Source: Rheum nobile
Lineage: Eukaryota > Streptophyta > Magnoliopsida > Caryophyllales > Polygonaceae
Assembly (NCBI GenBank): GCA_027886185.1
Contig: WOAB01000476.1
Span: 62,001 to 126,000 of the forward strand
DNA length: 64,000 nt
Direction: 5' to 3'
Numbering within the stretch: position 1 is the first letter of the stretch; every line of letters starts with the position of its first letter. The translations under genes were made by a program, and so were the position numbers. Of this stretch, positions 12,949 through 25,704 are shown piece by piece. Below the pieces are notes generated by a model, which made no database searches, was not told the DNA's origin, and worked only from the letters and a program-made list of their open reading frames with translations.

Positions 12949-15134
12949 TGTAACATCCCCGATTTATCTCGATAGTGCCACACGCTAGTGACCTCGGACG
13001 TTACCGTCCAAAGCCACCCTAGGCTTTAATCGGAACAATTAAACTTAAATGCGTATATATATTAAATGAAAGATTAAACAACGGAAGACATTTGTATGTT
13101 AAACTCAGCTCTTTTATTAAAAGATCTCTCATCAAACGAGACTAGCGTCTTTACAACAAAGTAAAAATTTCAGCGGAAGACTTATAAATTACACAGCGGA
13201 AGACTTTTAAGAATCAACCTATAACTTCGCTAGGTTATAAAGATATATTAAAGTAATATTTAACAACTTAAAACACTAACACTTAAATCTTCGTTTGCAA
13301 GCCTCTTCTTCCTCGACTGGTTACTTCGACTTCGGGAACCAACCACTGATGTGCCGTATAGGACGGATGACACCAGCCAACCATTCAAGGAATAAAACCC
13401 GGTTGGTTAGTCTAATGAAAGACTATGCAAGGGTGAAAACAGAATGGTTCTAGTGATCGCAACCGTTTTACTATCATTGTCCCTCGAATAATAACCGAAG
13501 GAACGATATATAACCCGGAATTTCCACGGAATGATTTAGTATTTAGATATGCACTGAAGAGAAGACTCCAAGGAATTGAGTCTTAAGGAAAAGTATGACA
13601 ATTGTATGGGAACGTTAATGTTTCAGACAAGCGTTTAAAAACGACTTGATCATTTGGGTCCACGACCAACCTCACCGCACAATGCAAATTCAGATTGGAA
13701 AGAGAACTTACTCTAACCGAAGTCCAGGCGAGTTTCCAAGTTGTACTTTTTGCCCGAGGGTTCATTAATTATGTGCCTACCCACACTTATCTTATCTAAA
13801 TTTCAAAACGGATATTCATGTTAAAGCTTTTTAATGTGATCTCGAGTAACTACGAAAGTTTACGATATCGAGTGACTACGAAGGTTTACGATCTCGAGTG
13901 ACTACGAAAGTTTACGATATCGAGTAACTACGAAGGTTTACGATCTCGAGTGACTACGAAAGTTTACGATCTCGAGTAACTATGAAAGTTTACGATCTGG
14001 AAAGCATTTAGAGACCGTGTCTACTAATACTGAGTTATAAAGAAACGATTAATCCTCATAAGGAATTAATGTTCCTACGAATACTCGTGCTAATCTAGCA
14101 TTAAAGTTTACATTTAAATCAACAACAAAACCATTACGGTCATTCACAAGTATAATAGCTTTGTTTCTAGCAATATATACAACCTACTATAATTTCATAT
14201 TTTAAACACGTTATTTATAAAATCTGTTCCCAAACGAAAATAACAGTTCACTCCGATTTAATTAACAATTAAAAGCAATTGATAATTAATGGAATATGGA
14301 ATGATTAAGCAAGAGCGAACCACCACTTGCCTTAGTCTAGACGAACGATTGAGCAACGACGGGTTTCTGGGTCCGGAACGGGAACAGAAATCGGATTACA
14401 GATTCCGACGATGACGCGATGGGGCTCGATTCGAGGGGGCTTCGACTCCTGACCTCCTTGCGCCTCCAAAGCACCACTCTAAGGCTGCCATGACCACCGA
14501 CGAGAGCTCCGACGACACCTCGAAACTCCGGCGAGGGAAGGAAAACGAGTGAGAGAGAGAGGATAATAGATTTCGGTGCCCCTAAACCCTCCAGACTCGC
14601 CTCTATTTATAGCCAAGGAGAGGAGCTCCTCCCCGCCCAGATCAACGGCGAGTCAGGCGATCAACGGTGGCATGGATGACGAGCTCTGCAGACGAAGTGA
14701 CACTGGCGAGTTGCACTTTTCCGCGGTCGCGGAATATTCTTGTGCCCAGCTCTTTTGAGAGCCATTTTTCCGCGGTCACAGAATTGCTTCCGCGGTCGCG
14801 GAATTGCTTCCGCGGTCGCGGAATTGCTTCCGCGGTCGCGGAATTGCTTCCGCGGTCGCGGAATTGCTTCCGCGGTTGCGGAATTGCCCTTTTCGCGTTT
14901 GTTTGCCCGGGAAAAGGTTTGGCGTGGGTTTGAACCCCGGATTATATATATTTGTACCCGGACAAATATTCTAAGCCCCGAAAATACGTCGAATGTATTT
15001 TATACCACTCAGGGAAATTTTATAGAGATCATACATGATACAGAAAATCCGAACTTCGCCTAATGCGTCCCGAATAATTGACGAGGGTTTGGGAAATTAC
15101 CCAATTGCCCTTACTAAAAATGAGGGGTATTACA
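12949..15134 (-). repeat. LARD LTR copy 5 (2,186 bp, palindrome-expanded)
   Basis: This is a full-length LTR more diverged than copies 1-4. It carries the longest GC palindrome run of the array (14719-14883) and a six-unit minisatellite (13838-13996). It is the 5' LTR for the internal domain at 10850-12948. To its right a truncated internal fragment follows. Confidence 0.86.
14719..14883. repeat. Seven GC palindromes, six in a 20-bp tandem run
   Basis: Copies start at about 14719, 14768, 14788, 14808, 14828, 14848 and 14868. The last six form a regular 20-bp tandem repeat (TTCCGCGGTCGCGGAATTGC). Two members carry point changes (GGTCACAGAA and GGTTGCGGAA). Other LTR copies have only two to four sites, so the number changes quickly. 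Confidence 0.9.
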
Positions 15135-15904
15135 TCACTACCCCCTTAAGAAAAGTTTTGACCCCGAAACTTGCATCACTAAACTAAAGGGACCGGTTTT
15201 ACCATAATCTTACTATCTGAAATATCCTTAATTACTTCATTCATGTACTTGTTCCTGGAAGACGACCTGTTTCCTTAATTATACCATTACCTTGCATATC
15301 CTATTTCCATACGTTATACCTGTAGCAACTCGTAACTACATCCTCAAAGTCATAATTATCTTATGATAGTATCCTCCAAAATCATTGCAACTGACTTGCT
15401 ATACCTTAAGCATGAGATTACACATTACTCCTTCCACTTCTCCATAACTTCTCTCAGAGTACGTACCTTATGTGCCTTATATTCCATTATCAGATCTTAC
15501 TGGCCCTTGAGACAACGCATTTCCTAATTCCTTTAAGTGTATACCCCGCAATTCCATTACTCATCATAATCGGGTTTGGCCCTTATGCCAATTCTAGCTT
15601 GGTATCTCTAGCCTATTCCTGTAATCATTCATTAACTTAACCCCTTTAAGATTCCTTAACTTCTCTAAACATAATCACAACACCTTTATTCTTATGTTCC
15701 TCAAAACGAATCACATAAGGCATTACTCCTATTTCCTTAAGGTATCATCCTGAAAAATGATTCATTACCAACCGCATCAGTCACTTCTATCATAATCCTT
15801 TAATAGATTCCTACGAGTAAGCTTGTTACCTTACTCCTTAGGCGCACATAGACAATTCTCTCCACTAAATCCTTTAATTTATCGGAGCCATCAACATAAC
15901 CTAT
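15135..15904 (-). other. Truncated LARD internal domain
   Basis: It begins with the PPT region and matches the internal domain up to the ATCAACATAACCTATC block. There it switches to LTR minisatellite sequence. The join shares TATC with the LTR. Confidence 0.8.
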
Positions 15905-16836
15905 CGAGTAACTACGAAGGTTTACGATCTTGAGTGACTACGAAAGTTTACGATCTCGAGTAACTACGAAAGTTTACGATCTGGAAAGCATTTAGAGGCT
16001 GGGTCCACTAATACTGAGTTATAAAGACACGATTAATCCTCATAAGGAATTAACGTTCCTACGAATACTCGTGCTAATCTAGCATTAAAGTTTACATTTA
16101 AATCCACAACAAAACCATATGGGTCATTAACAAGTATAATAGCGTTGTTTCTAGCAATATATACAACCTACTATAATATCATATTTTAAACACGTTATTT
16201 ATAAAATCTGTTCCCAAACGAAAATAACAGTTCACTCTGATTTAATTAACAATTAAAAGCAAATGATAATTAATGGAACATGGAATGATTAAGCAAGAGC
16301 GAACCGCCACTTGCCTTAGTCTAGAAGAACGATTGAGCGACGACGGGTTTCTGGGTCCGGAACGGGAACGGAAATTGGATTACAGATTCCGGCGATGACG
16401 CGACGGGGCTCGATTCGAGGGGGCTTCGACTCCTGACCACCTTGCGCCTCCAAAGCACCACTCCAAGGCTGCCACGACCACCGGCGAGAGCTCCAGCGAC
16501 ACCTCAAAATTCCGGCGAGGGAAGGAAAACGAGAGAGAGAGGGAGGAGATCAGATTTTGGTACCCCTAAACCCTCCAGACTCGCCTCTATTTATAGCCAA
16601 GGAGAGGAGCTCCTCCCCGCCCAGATCAACGGCGAGTCAGGCGATCAACGGTGGCATGGACGACGAGCTCTGCAGACGAAGTGACACTGTCGTGTTGCAC
16701 TTTTCCGCGGTCGCGGAACTTTTTCCGCTGTCGCGGAATATTCCTGTGCCCAGCTCTTCTGAGAGCCATTTTTCCGCGGTCGCGAAATTGCCTTTTTCGC
16801 GTTTGTTTGCCCGGGAAAAGGTTTGGCGTGGTTTTG
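15905..16836 (-). repeat. LARD LTR fragment (copy 6)
   Basis: It starts inside the minisatellite and runs through the TATA region (near 16591) and two or three palindromes. It stops at about 16836 in the GGTTTGGCGTGG segment, where a second LTR fragment begins in the middle of its own sequence. Confidence 0.8.
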
Positions 16837-17543
16837 AGCGACGATGGGTTTCTGGGTCCGAAACGGGAATGGAAATCGGATTACAGATTCCAGCAACGAC
16901 GCGACGGGGCTCGATTCGAGGGGGCTTCGACTCCTGACCTCCTTGCGCCACCAAAGCACCGCTCCAAGGCTGCCATGACCACCGGCGAGAGCTCCGACGA
17001 CACCTCGAAACTATGGCGAGGGAAGGAAAACGATCGAGAGAGAGAGAGAGGAGATCAGATTTTGGTGCCCCTAAACCCTCCAGACTCGCCTCTATTTATA
17101 GCCAAGGAGAGGAGCTCCTCCCCGCCCAGATCAACGGCGAGTCAGGCGATCAACGGTGGCACGGACGACGAGCTCTGCAGATGAAGTGACACTGGCGTGT
17201 TGCACTTTTCCGTGGTCGCGGAACCTTTTCCGCGGTCACGGAATATTCCTGTGCCCAACTCTTCTGAGAGCCATTTTTCCGCGGTCGCGGAATTGCCCTT
17301 TTCGCGTTTGTTTGCCCGGGAAATGGTTTGGCATGGGTTTGAACCCCGAATTATATATATTTGTACCCGAACAAATATTCTAAGCCCCGAAAATACGTCG
17401 AATGTATTTTATACCACTCAGGGAAATTTTACAGAGATCATACATGATACAGAAAATCCGAACTTCGCCTAACGCGTCCCGAATAATTGACGAGGGTTTT
17501 GGAAATTACCCAATTGCCCTTACTAAAAATGGGGGGTATTACA
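16837..17543 (-). repeat. LARD LTR fragment (copy 7)
   Basis: It begins at the GAGCGACGATGGG segment and runs through a second TATA box (near 17097) to the LTR terminus. The LTR interior is therefore duplicated head to tail: two promoters and palindrome sets occur within about 0.5 kb. A run-on frame (16651-17184) crosses the junction and is considered chance. Confidence 0.8.
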
Positions 17544-17561
17544 TCACTACCCCCTTAAGAA

Positions 17562-18761
17562 AGTTTACGATCTCGAGTGACTACGAAAGTTTACGATATC
17601 GAGTAACTACGAAGGTTTACGATCTCGAGTGACTACGAAAGTTTACGATCTTGAGTAACTACGAAAGTTTATGATCTGGAAAGCATTTAGAGAATGGCTC
17701 CACTAATACTGAGTTATAAAGAAACGATTAATCCTCATAAGGAATTAACGTTCCAACGAATACTCGTGCTAATCTAGCATTAAAGTTTACATTTAAATCC
17801 ACAACAAAACCATTACGGTCATTAACAAGTATAATAGCGTTGTTTCTAGCAATATATACAACCTACTATAATATCATATTTTAAACACGTTATTTATAAA
17901 ATCTGTTCCCAAACAAAAATAACAGTTCACTCCGATTTAATTAACAATTAAAAGCAATTGATAATTAATGGAACATGGAATGATTAAGCAAGAGCGAACC
18001 CCCACTTGCCTTAGTCTAGACGAACGATTGAGCGACGACGGGTTTCTGGGTCCGAAACGGGAACGGAAATCGGATTATAGATTCTGGCGACGATGCGACG
18101 GGGCTCGATTCGAGGGGGCTTCGACTCCTGACCTCCTTGCTCCTCCAAAGCACCACTCCAAGGCTGCCACGACCACCGGTGAGAGCTCCGACGACAACCT
18201 CGAAACTCCGGCGAGGGAAGGAAAACGAGCGAGAGAGAGGAGCTCCGACGACAACCTCCAGACTCGCCTCTATTTATAGCCAAGGAGAGGAGCTCCTCCC
18301 CGCCCAGATCAACGGCGAGTCAGGCGATCAACGGTGGCACGGACGACGAGCTCTGCAGACGAAGTGACACTGGCGTGTTGCACTTTTCCGCGGTCGCGGA
18401 ACTTTTTCCGCAGTCGCGGAACTTTTTCCGCAGTCGCGGAGCTTTTTCCGCGGTCGCCGAATATTCCTATGCCCAACTCTTCTGAGAGCCATTTTTCCGC
18501 GGTCGCGGAATTGCCCTTTTCGCGTTTGTTTGCCCGGGAAAAGGTTTGGCGTGGGTTTGAACCCCGGATTATATATATTTGTACCCGAACAAATATTCTA
18601 AGTCCCAAAAATACGTCGAATGTATTTTATACCACTGAGGGAAATTTTACAGAGATCATACATGATACAGAAAATCCGAACTTCGCCTAACGCGTCCCGA
18701 ATAATTGACGAGGGTTTAGAAAATTACCCAATTTCCCTTACTAAAAATGAGGGGTATTATA
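17562..18761 (-). repeat. LARD LTR fragment (copy 8)
   Basis: After 18 bp of internal/PPT sequence (17544-17561) the sequence switches into the minisatellite, with AAAGTTT shared at the join. It then continues to the LTR end, where the terminus is mutated (TATTATA instead of TATTACA). The leader near 18185-18260 contains an internal rearrangement (two GAGCTCCGACGACAACCTC stretches). Confidence 0.8.
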
Positions 18762-20894
18762 TCACTACCCCCTTAAGAAAAGTTTCGACCCCGAAACTTG
18801 CATCACTAAATTAAAGGGACCGGTTTTACCATAATCTTACTATCTGAAATATCCTTAATTACTTCATTCATGTACTTGTTCCTGGAAGACGACATGTTTC
18901 CTTAATTATACCATTACCTTGCATATCCTATTTCCATACGTTACACCTGTAGCAACTCGTAACTACATCCTCAAAGTCATAATTATCTTATGATAGTATC
19001 CTCTAAAATCATTGCAACTGACTTGATATACCTTAAGCATGAGAATACACATTACTCCTTCCACTTCTCCATAACTTCTCTCAGAGTACGTACCTTATCT
19101 GCCTTATATTCCATTATCAAATCTTAGTGGCCCTTGAGACATCGCATTTCCTAATTCCTTTAAGTGTATACCCCGCAATTCCATTACTCATCATAATCGG
19201 GTTTGGCCCTTATGCCAATTCTAGCTTGGTATCTCTTCGATAGTGATTTATCCTATTCCTTTAATCATTCAGTAACTTAACCCCTTTAAGATTCCTTAAC
19301 TTCTCTAAACATAATCACAACACCTTTATTCTTATGTTCCTCAAAACGAATCACATGAGGCATTACTCCTATTTCCTTAAGGTATCATCCTGAAAAATGA
19401 TTCATTACCAACCGCATCAGTCACTTCTATCATAATCCTTTAATAGATTCGTACGAGTAAGCTTGTTACCTTACTCCTTAGGCGCACATAGACAATTCTC
19501 TCCACTAAATCCTTTAATTTATCGGAGCCATCAACATAACCTATCCTTAAACTGTAATCTTTCCATTTACGTGGCCTCTTCCTAACACAGTAACTTCACA
19601 ACTTAATCTTCTCTAAAGAATGGCACCATAAGCCTTATAACTGACATACTCGCATAAAATCCAAATACCAAACCGTGCAATCTTACAAGTATCATAACCC
19701 CTTATTCCCTGAAAGTACAACTTACCAAATTCAATTATATGGCCCACATAGGTTTGGCCCATATGCCCATTTCCTGACTCAAATCCCAAAGGTTTGTTTA
19801 ACTGTCTCAAATAACATATCTCTAACTTAAGATCCTTATACTCCTCACACAATCTACTATCCCAATTAAAGCAACCCCTTTTGCATTAGGGATACTTACT
19901 ATCTCTCCAAGACTTAATCACATCATTTCCTGATGGGCCTCAAAATGAAACTTCGAATAAATCTTCCAAAATAATACCTATGACTTTATACATTCGGCTT
20001 TTCAAAAAGCATTAAGCATTGGTCCTACACTGGTCGTACCCACTTATAAATCTCATAACCATAACTCTGGACTCTAAAGTCTTACCCAAGGTCGTAATAG
20101 AGGAAACGAGTTCCCTATGAACTATCCCTCTTATACATTCATTCCCTTCTCAACAATCTATCCACATCAATGCCTACAACATGACCTCATAACTAGGCAT
20201 TCTGGACTTCACATTAGTCCATCCCTACATACTTTTACCAGAGAAAATGTTTGGGGTACACGTATGAGATTTAGTTCTTAAATCTCATAGAGCATTAACC
20301 ACACACATTTGTTCCTACCCCTAAGAAATTTTGGAAAACTCAGCTTACGAGATAACGCTCGTCCGCTCAACGAAGAGAGTAATTAATGTCATACCGTTGT
20401 GACATTACTCCAAGAACAAAGATAGATTCCTAAGAATGGATCTAGGAAAAAGTAACACTCGAAGCTTGCAGAAGTTTAAAAACCACTTATTAATAAACCT
20501 TATACTTTTAAACTTTATACCTTTAAACTCTATATATTAACCTTAATAAAATAATTATTTAAGAAAAAGTAGTTTCGATAACTAGTGATACGATTTTCGC
20601 AAAACTCTTACTAAGACAAAAATCACACTTGTAAAGTTAAAATCATAAACTATCGTTTGATTGCTTATACACACCATTTAAAACCAACTATAAATAACTT
20701 TTGAAGTCCAAATAGTTAAATCATTATTTTAAATTAAATTTCAAGAGGTAATGAAACTTTTAAAGTTAAAAATTTAAGATTCTGAAATCTCCTTCTTAAA
20801 GGAAAAAAGGTTGGAAATAAATTTTTTTTTTTTGAAAATTCTCCAACCTAACAATAGGCCAAGAATTTTAAAAACCATTGCTCTAATACCATAA
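18762..20894 (-). other. LARD internal domain with PBS (diverged copy)
   Basis: This full-length non-coding internal domain differs from 4704-6802 at many positions. The PBS at 20880-20891 has one change (TGGTATTAGAGC on the minus strand). It contains a ~40-bp segment (near 19060-19100, CCACTTCTCCATAACTTCTC) absent from the two identical units, so it was lost there or gained here. Confidence 0.78.
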
Positions 20895-23003
20895 TATAAC
20901 ATCCCCGATTTATCTGGGTAGTGCCACACGCCAGTGACCTCGGACGTTACCGTCCAAAGCCACCCTAGGCTTTAATCGGAACAATTAAACTCAAATGCGT
21001 ATATATATTAAATGAAAGATTAAACAGCAGAAGACATTTGTATGTTAAACTCAACTCTTTTATTAAAAGATCTCTCATCAAACGAGATTAGCGTCTTTAC
21101 AACAGAGAAAAAATTTCAACGGAAGACTTATAAATTACACAGCGGAAGACTTTTAAGAATCAACCTATAACTTCGCTAGGTTATCAAGATATATTAAAGT
21201 AATATTTAACAACTTAAAACACTGACACTTAAATCTTCGTTTGCAAGCCTCTTCTTCCTCGACTGGTTACTTCGACTTCGGGAACCAACCACTGACGTGC
21301 CGTATAGGATGGATGACACCAGCCAACCATGCAAGGAATAAAACCCGGTTGGTTAGTCTAATGAAAGACTATACAAGGGTGAAAACAGAATGGTTCTAGT
21401 GATCGCAACCGTTTTACTATCATTGTCCCTCGAATAATAACCGAAGGAACTATATATAACCCAGAATTTCCACGGAATGATTTAGTATTTAGATATGCAT
21501 TGAAGAGAAGACTCCAAGGAATTGAGTCTTAAGGAAAAGTATGACAATTGTTTGGGAACGTTAATGTTTCATACAAGCGTTTAAAAACGACTTGATCATT
21601 TGGGTCCATGACCAACCTCACCGCACAATGCGAATTCAGATTGGAAAGAGAACTTACAATAACCGAAGTCCAGGCGAGTTTCCAAGTTGTACTTTTCGCT
21701 CGAGGGTTCATTAATTATGTGCCTACCCACACTTATCTTATCTAAATTTCAAAAGGGATATTCATGTTAAAGCTTTTTAATGTGATCTCGAGTAACTACG
21801 AAAGTTTATGATATCGAGTGACTACGAAGGTTTACGATCTCGAGTGACTACGAAAGTTTACGATATCGAGTAACTACGAAGGTTTACGATCTCGAGTGAC
21901 TACGAAAGTTTACGATCTTGAGTAACTACGAAAGTTTACGATTTGGAAAGCATTTAGAGACTGGGTCCACTAATACTGAGTTATAAAGAAACGATTAATC
22001 CTCATAAGGAATTAACGTTCCTATGAATACTCGTGCTAATCTATCATTAAAGTTTACATTTAAATCCACAACAAAACCATTATGGTCATTAACAAATATA
22101 ATAGCGTTGTTTCTAGCAATATATACAACCTACTATAATATCATATTTTAAACACGTTATTTATAAAATCTGTTCCCAAACGAAAATAACAGTTCACTCC
22201 GATTTAATTAACAATTAAAAGCAATTGATAATTAATGGAACATGGAATGATTAAGCAAGAGCGAACGCCACTTGCCTTAGTCTAGACGAATGATTGAGCG
22301 ACGACGGGTTTCTGGGTCCGAAACGGGAACGGAAATCGGATTACAGATTCCGGCGATGACACGACGGGGCTCGATTCGAGGGGGCTTCGACTCCTGACCT
22401 CCTTGCGCCTCCAAAGCACCACTCCAAGGCTGCCACGACCACCGGCGAGAGCTCCGGCGACACCTCGAAACTTCGGCGAGGGAAGGAAAACGAGAGAGAG
22501 AGAGAGAGAGGAGATCAGATTTCGGTGCCCCTAAACCCTCCAGACTCGCCTCTATTTATAGCCTAGGAGAGGAGCTCCTCCCCGCCCAGATCAACGGCGA
22601 GTCAGGCGATCAACGGTGGCACGGACGACGAGCTCTGCAGATGAAGTGACACTGGCGTGTTGCACTTTTCCGTGGTCGCGGAACTTTTTCCGCGGTCGCG
22701 GAATATTCCTGTGCCCAGCTCTTCTGAGAGCCATTTTTCCGCGGTCGCGGAATTGCCCTTTTCGCGTTTGTTTGCCCGGGAAAAGGTTTGGCGTGGGTTT
22801 GAACCCCGAATTATATATATTTGTACCCGAACAAATATTCTAAGCCCCGAAAATACGTCGAATGTATTTTATACCACTCAGGGAAATTTTACAGAGATCA
22901 TACATGATACAGAAAATCCGAACTTCGCCTAACGCGTCCCGAATAATTGACGAGGGTTTTGGAAATTACCCAATTGCCCTTACTAAAAATGAGGGTTATT
23001 ACA
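20895..23003 (-). repeat. LARD LTR copy 9 (full length)
   Basis: This is a complete LTR of about 2.1 kb with a six-unit minisatellite (21786-21945), a TATA box near 22557 and three GC palindromes (22669-22752, one mutated). The PBS-side terminus has a base change and a one-base loss relative to TGTAAC. Confidence 0.85.
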
Positions 23004-25047
23004 TCACTACCCCCTTAAGAAAAGTTTCGACCCCGAAACTTGCATCACTAAACTAAAGGGACCGGTTTTACCATAATCTTACTATCTGAAATATCCTTAA
23101 TTACTTCATTCATGTACTTGTTCCTGGAAGACGACCTGTTTCCTTAATTATACCATTACCTTGCATATCCTATTTCCATACGTTACACCTGTAGCAACTC
23201 GTAACTACATCCTCAAAGTCATAATTATCTTATGATAGTATCCTCCAAAATCATTGCAACTGACTTGCTATACCTTAAGCATGAGAATACACATTACTCC
23301 TTCCACTTCTCCATAACTTCTCTCAGAGTACGTACCTTATCTGCCTTATATTCGATTATCAGATCTTAGTGGCCCTTGAGACATCGCATTTCCTAATTCC
23401 TTTAAGTGTATACCCCGCAATTCCATTACTCATCATAATCGGGTTTGGCCCTTATGCCAATTCTAGCTTGGTATCTCTTCGATAGTGATTTAGCCTATTC
23501 CTTTAATCATTCAGTAACTTAACCCCTTTAAGATTCCTTAACTTCTCTAAACATAATCACAACACCTTTATTCTTATGTTCCTCAAAACGAATCACATGA
23601 GGCATTACTCCTATTTCCTTAAGGTATCATCTTGAAAAATGATTCATTACCAACCGCATCAGTCACTTCTATCATAATCCTTTAATAGATTCGTACGAGT
23701 AAGCTTGTTACCTTATTCCTTAGGCGCACATAGACAATTCTCTCCACTAAATCCTTTAATTTATCGGAGCCATCAACATAACCTATCCTTAAACTGTAAT
23801 CTTTCCATTTACGTGGCCTCTTCCTAACACAGTAACTTCACAACTTAATCTTCTCCAAAGAATTGCACCATAAGCCTTATAACTGACATACTCGCATAAA
23901 ATCCAAATACCAAACCTTGCAATCTTACAAGTATCATAACCCCTTATTCCCTGAAAGTACAACTTACCAAATTCAATTATTTGGCCTACATAGGTTTGGC
24001 CCATACGCCCATTTCCTGACTCAAATCCCAAAGGTTTGTTTAACTGTCTCAAATAACTTATCTCTAACTTAAGATCCTTATACTCCTCACACAATCTTCT
24101 ATCCCAATTAAAGCAACCCCTTTTTCATTACGGATACTTACTATCTCTCCAAGACTTAATCACATCATTTCCTGATGGGCCTCAAAATGAAACTTCGAAT
24201 AGATCTTCCAAAATAATACCTATGACTTTGTACATTCGGCTTTTCAAAAAGCTTTAACCATTGGTCATACACTGTTCGTACCCACTTATAAATCTCATAA
24301 CCATAACTCTGGACTCTAAAGTCTTACCCAAGATCGTAATAGAGGAAACGAGTTCCCTATGAACTATCCCTCTTATACATTTATTCCCTTCTCAACAATC
24401 TATCCATATCAATGCCTACACCATGACATCATAACTAGGCATTCTGGACTTCACATTAGTCCATCCCTACATACTTTTACCAGAGCAAATGTTCATGGTA
24501 CACGTATGAGATTTAGTTCTTAAATCTCATAGAGCATAAACCACACACATTTGTTCCTACCCCTAAGAAATTTTGGAAAACTCAGCTTACGAGATAATGC
24601 TCGTCCGCTCAACGAAGGGAGTAATTAATGTCATACCGTTGTGACATTACTCCAAGAACAAAGATAGATTCCTAAGAATGGATCTAGGAATAAGTAACAC
24701 TCGAAGCTTGCAAAAGTTTGAAAACCACTTATTAATAAACCTTATACTTTCAAACTTTATACCTTTAAACTCTATATATTAACCTTAATAAAATAATTAT
24801 TTAAGAAAAAGTAGTTTCGCTAACTAGTGATACGATTTTCGCAAAACTCTTACTAAGAAAAAAATCACACTTGTAAAGTTAAAATCATAAACTACCATTT
24901 GGTTGCTTATACACACCATTTAAAACCAACTATAAATAACTTTTGAAGCCCAAATAGTTAAATCATTATTTTAAATTAAATTTCAAGAGGTAATGAAACT
25001 TTTAAAGTTAAAAATTTTAGATTCTGAAATCTCCTTCTTAAAGGAAA
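23004..25047 (-). other. LARD internal domain, truncated before the PBS
   Basis: It matches the internal domain until about 25047 and then breaks off before the PBS and 5' LTR. A 20-bp stretch (TTTTAGATTCTGAAATCTCC) occurs at about 25014-25034 and again at 25048-25068 at the break, suggesting slippage or end joining. This is the right edge of the array. Confidence 0.75.
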
Positions 25048-25068
25048 ATTTTAGATTCTGAAATCTCC

Positions 25069-25699
25069 GTCTTTGCTTTCATACAAACGTCTCTATTTTG
25101 TACTTTGACCCAATGCCTCATTTATAGGAAGCTCATATGTATATGTAGGAACATCCAATTCAATTCAATTACTCCTCGATTAATGGTTTCACGGTTACAA
25201 TTATATTTAAATGCTTATGTCGATTCATTTCCAAGTAGTTTAAACGGAACGACTAAAATCATTATCATCATATATTTAGCAACTAATATTCCCAATAGAG
25301 TTCTTAAAAATTGATCATTAATACAAATTGACCCTTCCATTCTACGAAAAGAATACATGCTTTGTTACAATTCTTATAGATGTGATGTACATGTCCATGC
25401 CTTAACTATGCTGTATAATTTCGCATGTTAATGCTTTTATTATACAATACTTTGTATTGTTTATTTTCTAGTCTAGTTTGGATAAGTTAAAAGTTGAGAG
25501 GACGTTTCAATTATTGTGAATTTCATACTTCATTGTTTGATATCTTGATAATGTTGACACTAATTTAGTAGTCTCATAAATGGCCATTGCCGCTCAAAAA
25601 TAAATAAATGGTCATTGACTCATACAATCAACCGTCGTTCGCTCATATAAGTGAACAATCAAAATTGTGAATGTGTGTTTTACCTACTTTTATTCCATG
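25069..25699. other. AT-rich intergenic sequence
   Basis: No element end, RNA gene or convincing coding frame was recognised. It appears to be the pre-existing sequence between the LTR array and the small LTR element that duplicated GACGT at its right edge. Confidence 0.5.
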
Positions 25700-25704
25700 G
25701 ACGT

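Larger units (their letters stand above)
657..25047 (-). mobile_element. Tandem array of non-coding Tekay-type LTR retrotransposons (LARD-like)
   Basis: Nine complete or partial copies of one ~2.1-kb LTR alternate with complete or truncated copies of a ~2.1-kb internal domain, all on the minus strand. Read on that strand, LTRs start TGTAATACCCC and end GGGGTGTTACA. A PBS TGGTATCAGAGC (complementary to initiator tRNA-Met) follows the 5' LTR, and a purine-rich tract (AAGGGGGTAGTGA) precedes the 3' LTR. The internal domain has no gag or pol similarity, so the elements must use proteins from elsewhere, plausibly a Tekay-type element like the one at 28-58 kb. The outer right edge is truncated, so no TSD can be read. 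Several junctions fall in the middle of LTRs, showing rearrangement after insertion. Confidence 0.88.

Noticed and set aside
14719..14883. CRISPR-like regular repeat
   Set aside because: It is a simple tandem repeat without unique spacers, inside a plant LTR.
16651..17184. 177-aa frame across the LTR fragment junction
   Set aside because: It crosses a rearrangement joint between two LTR fragments and is read opposite to the element's transcription, so it is not a gene.
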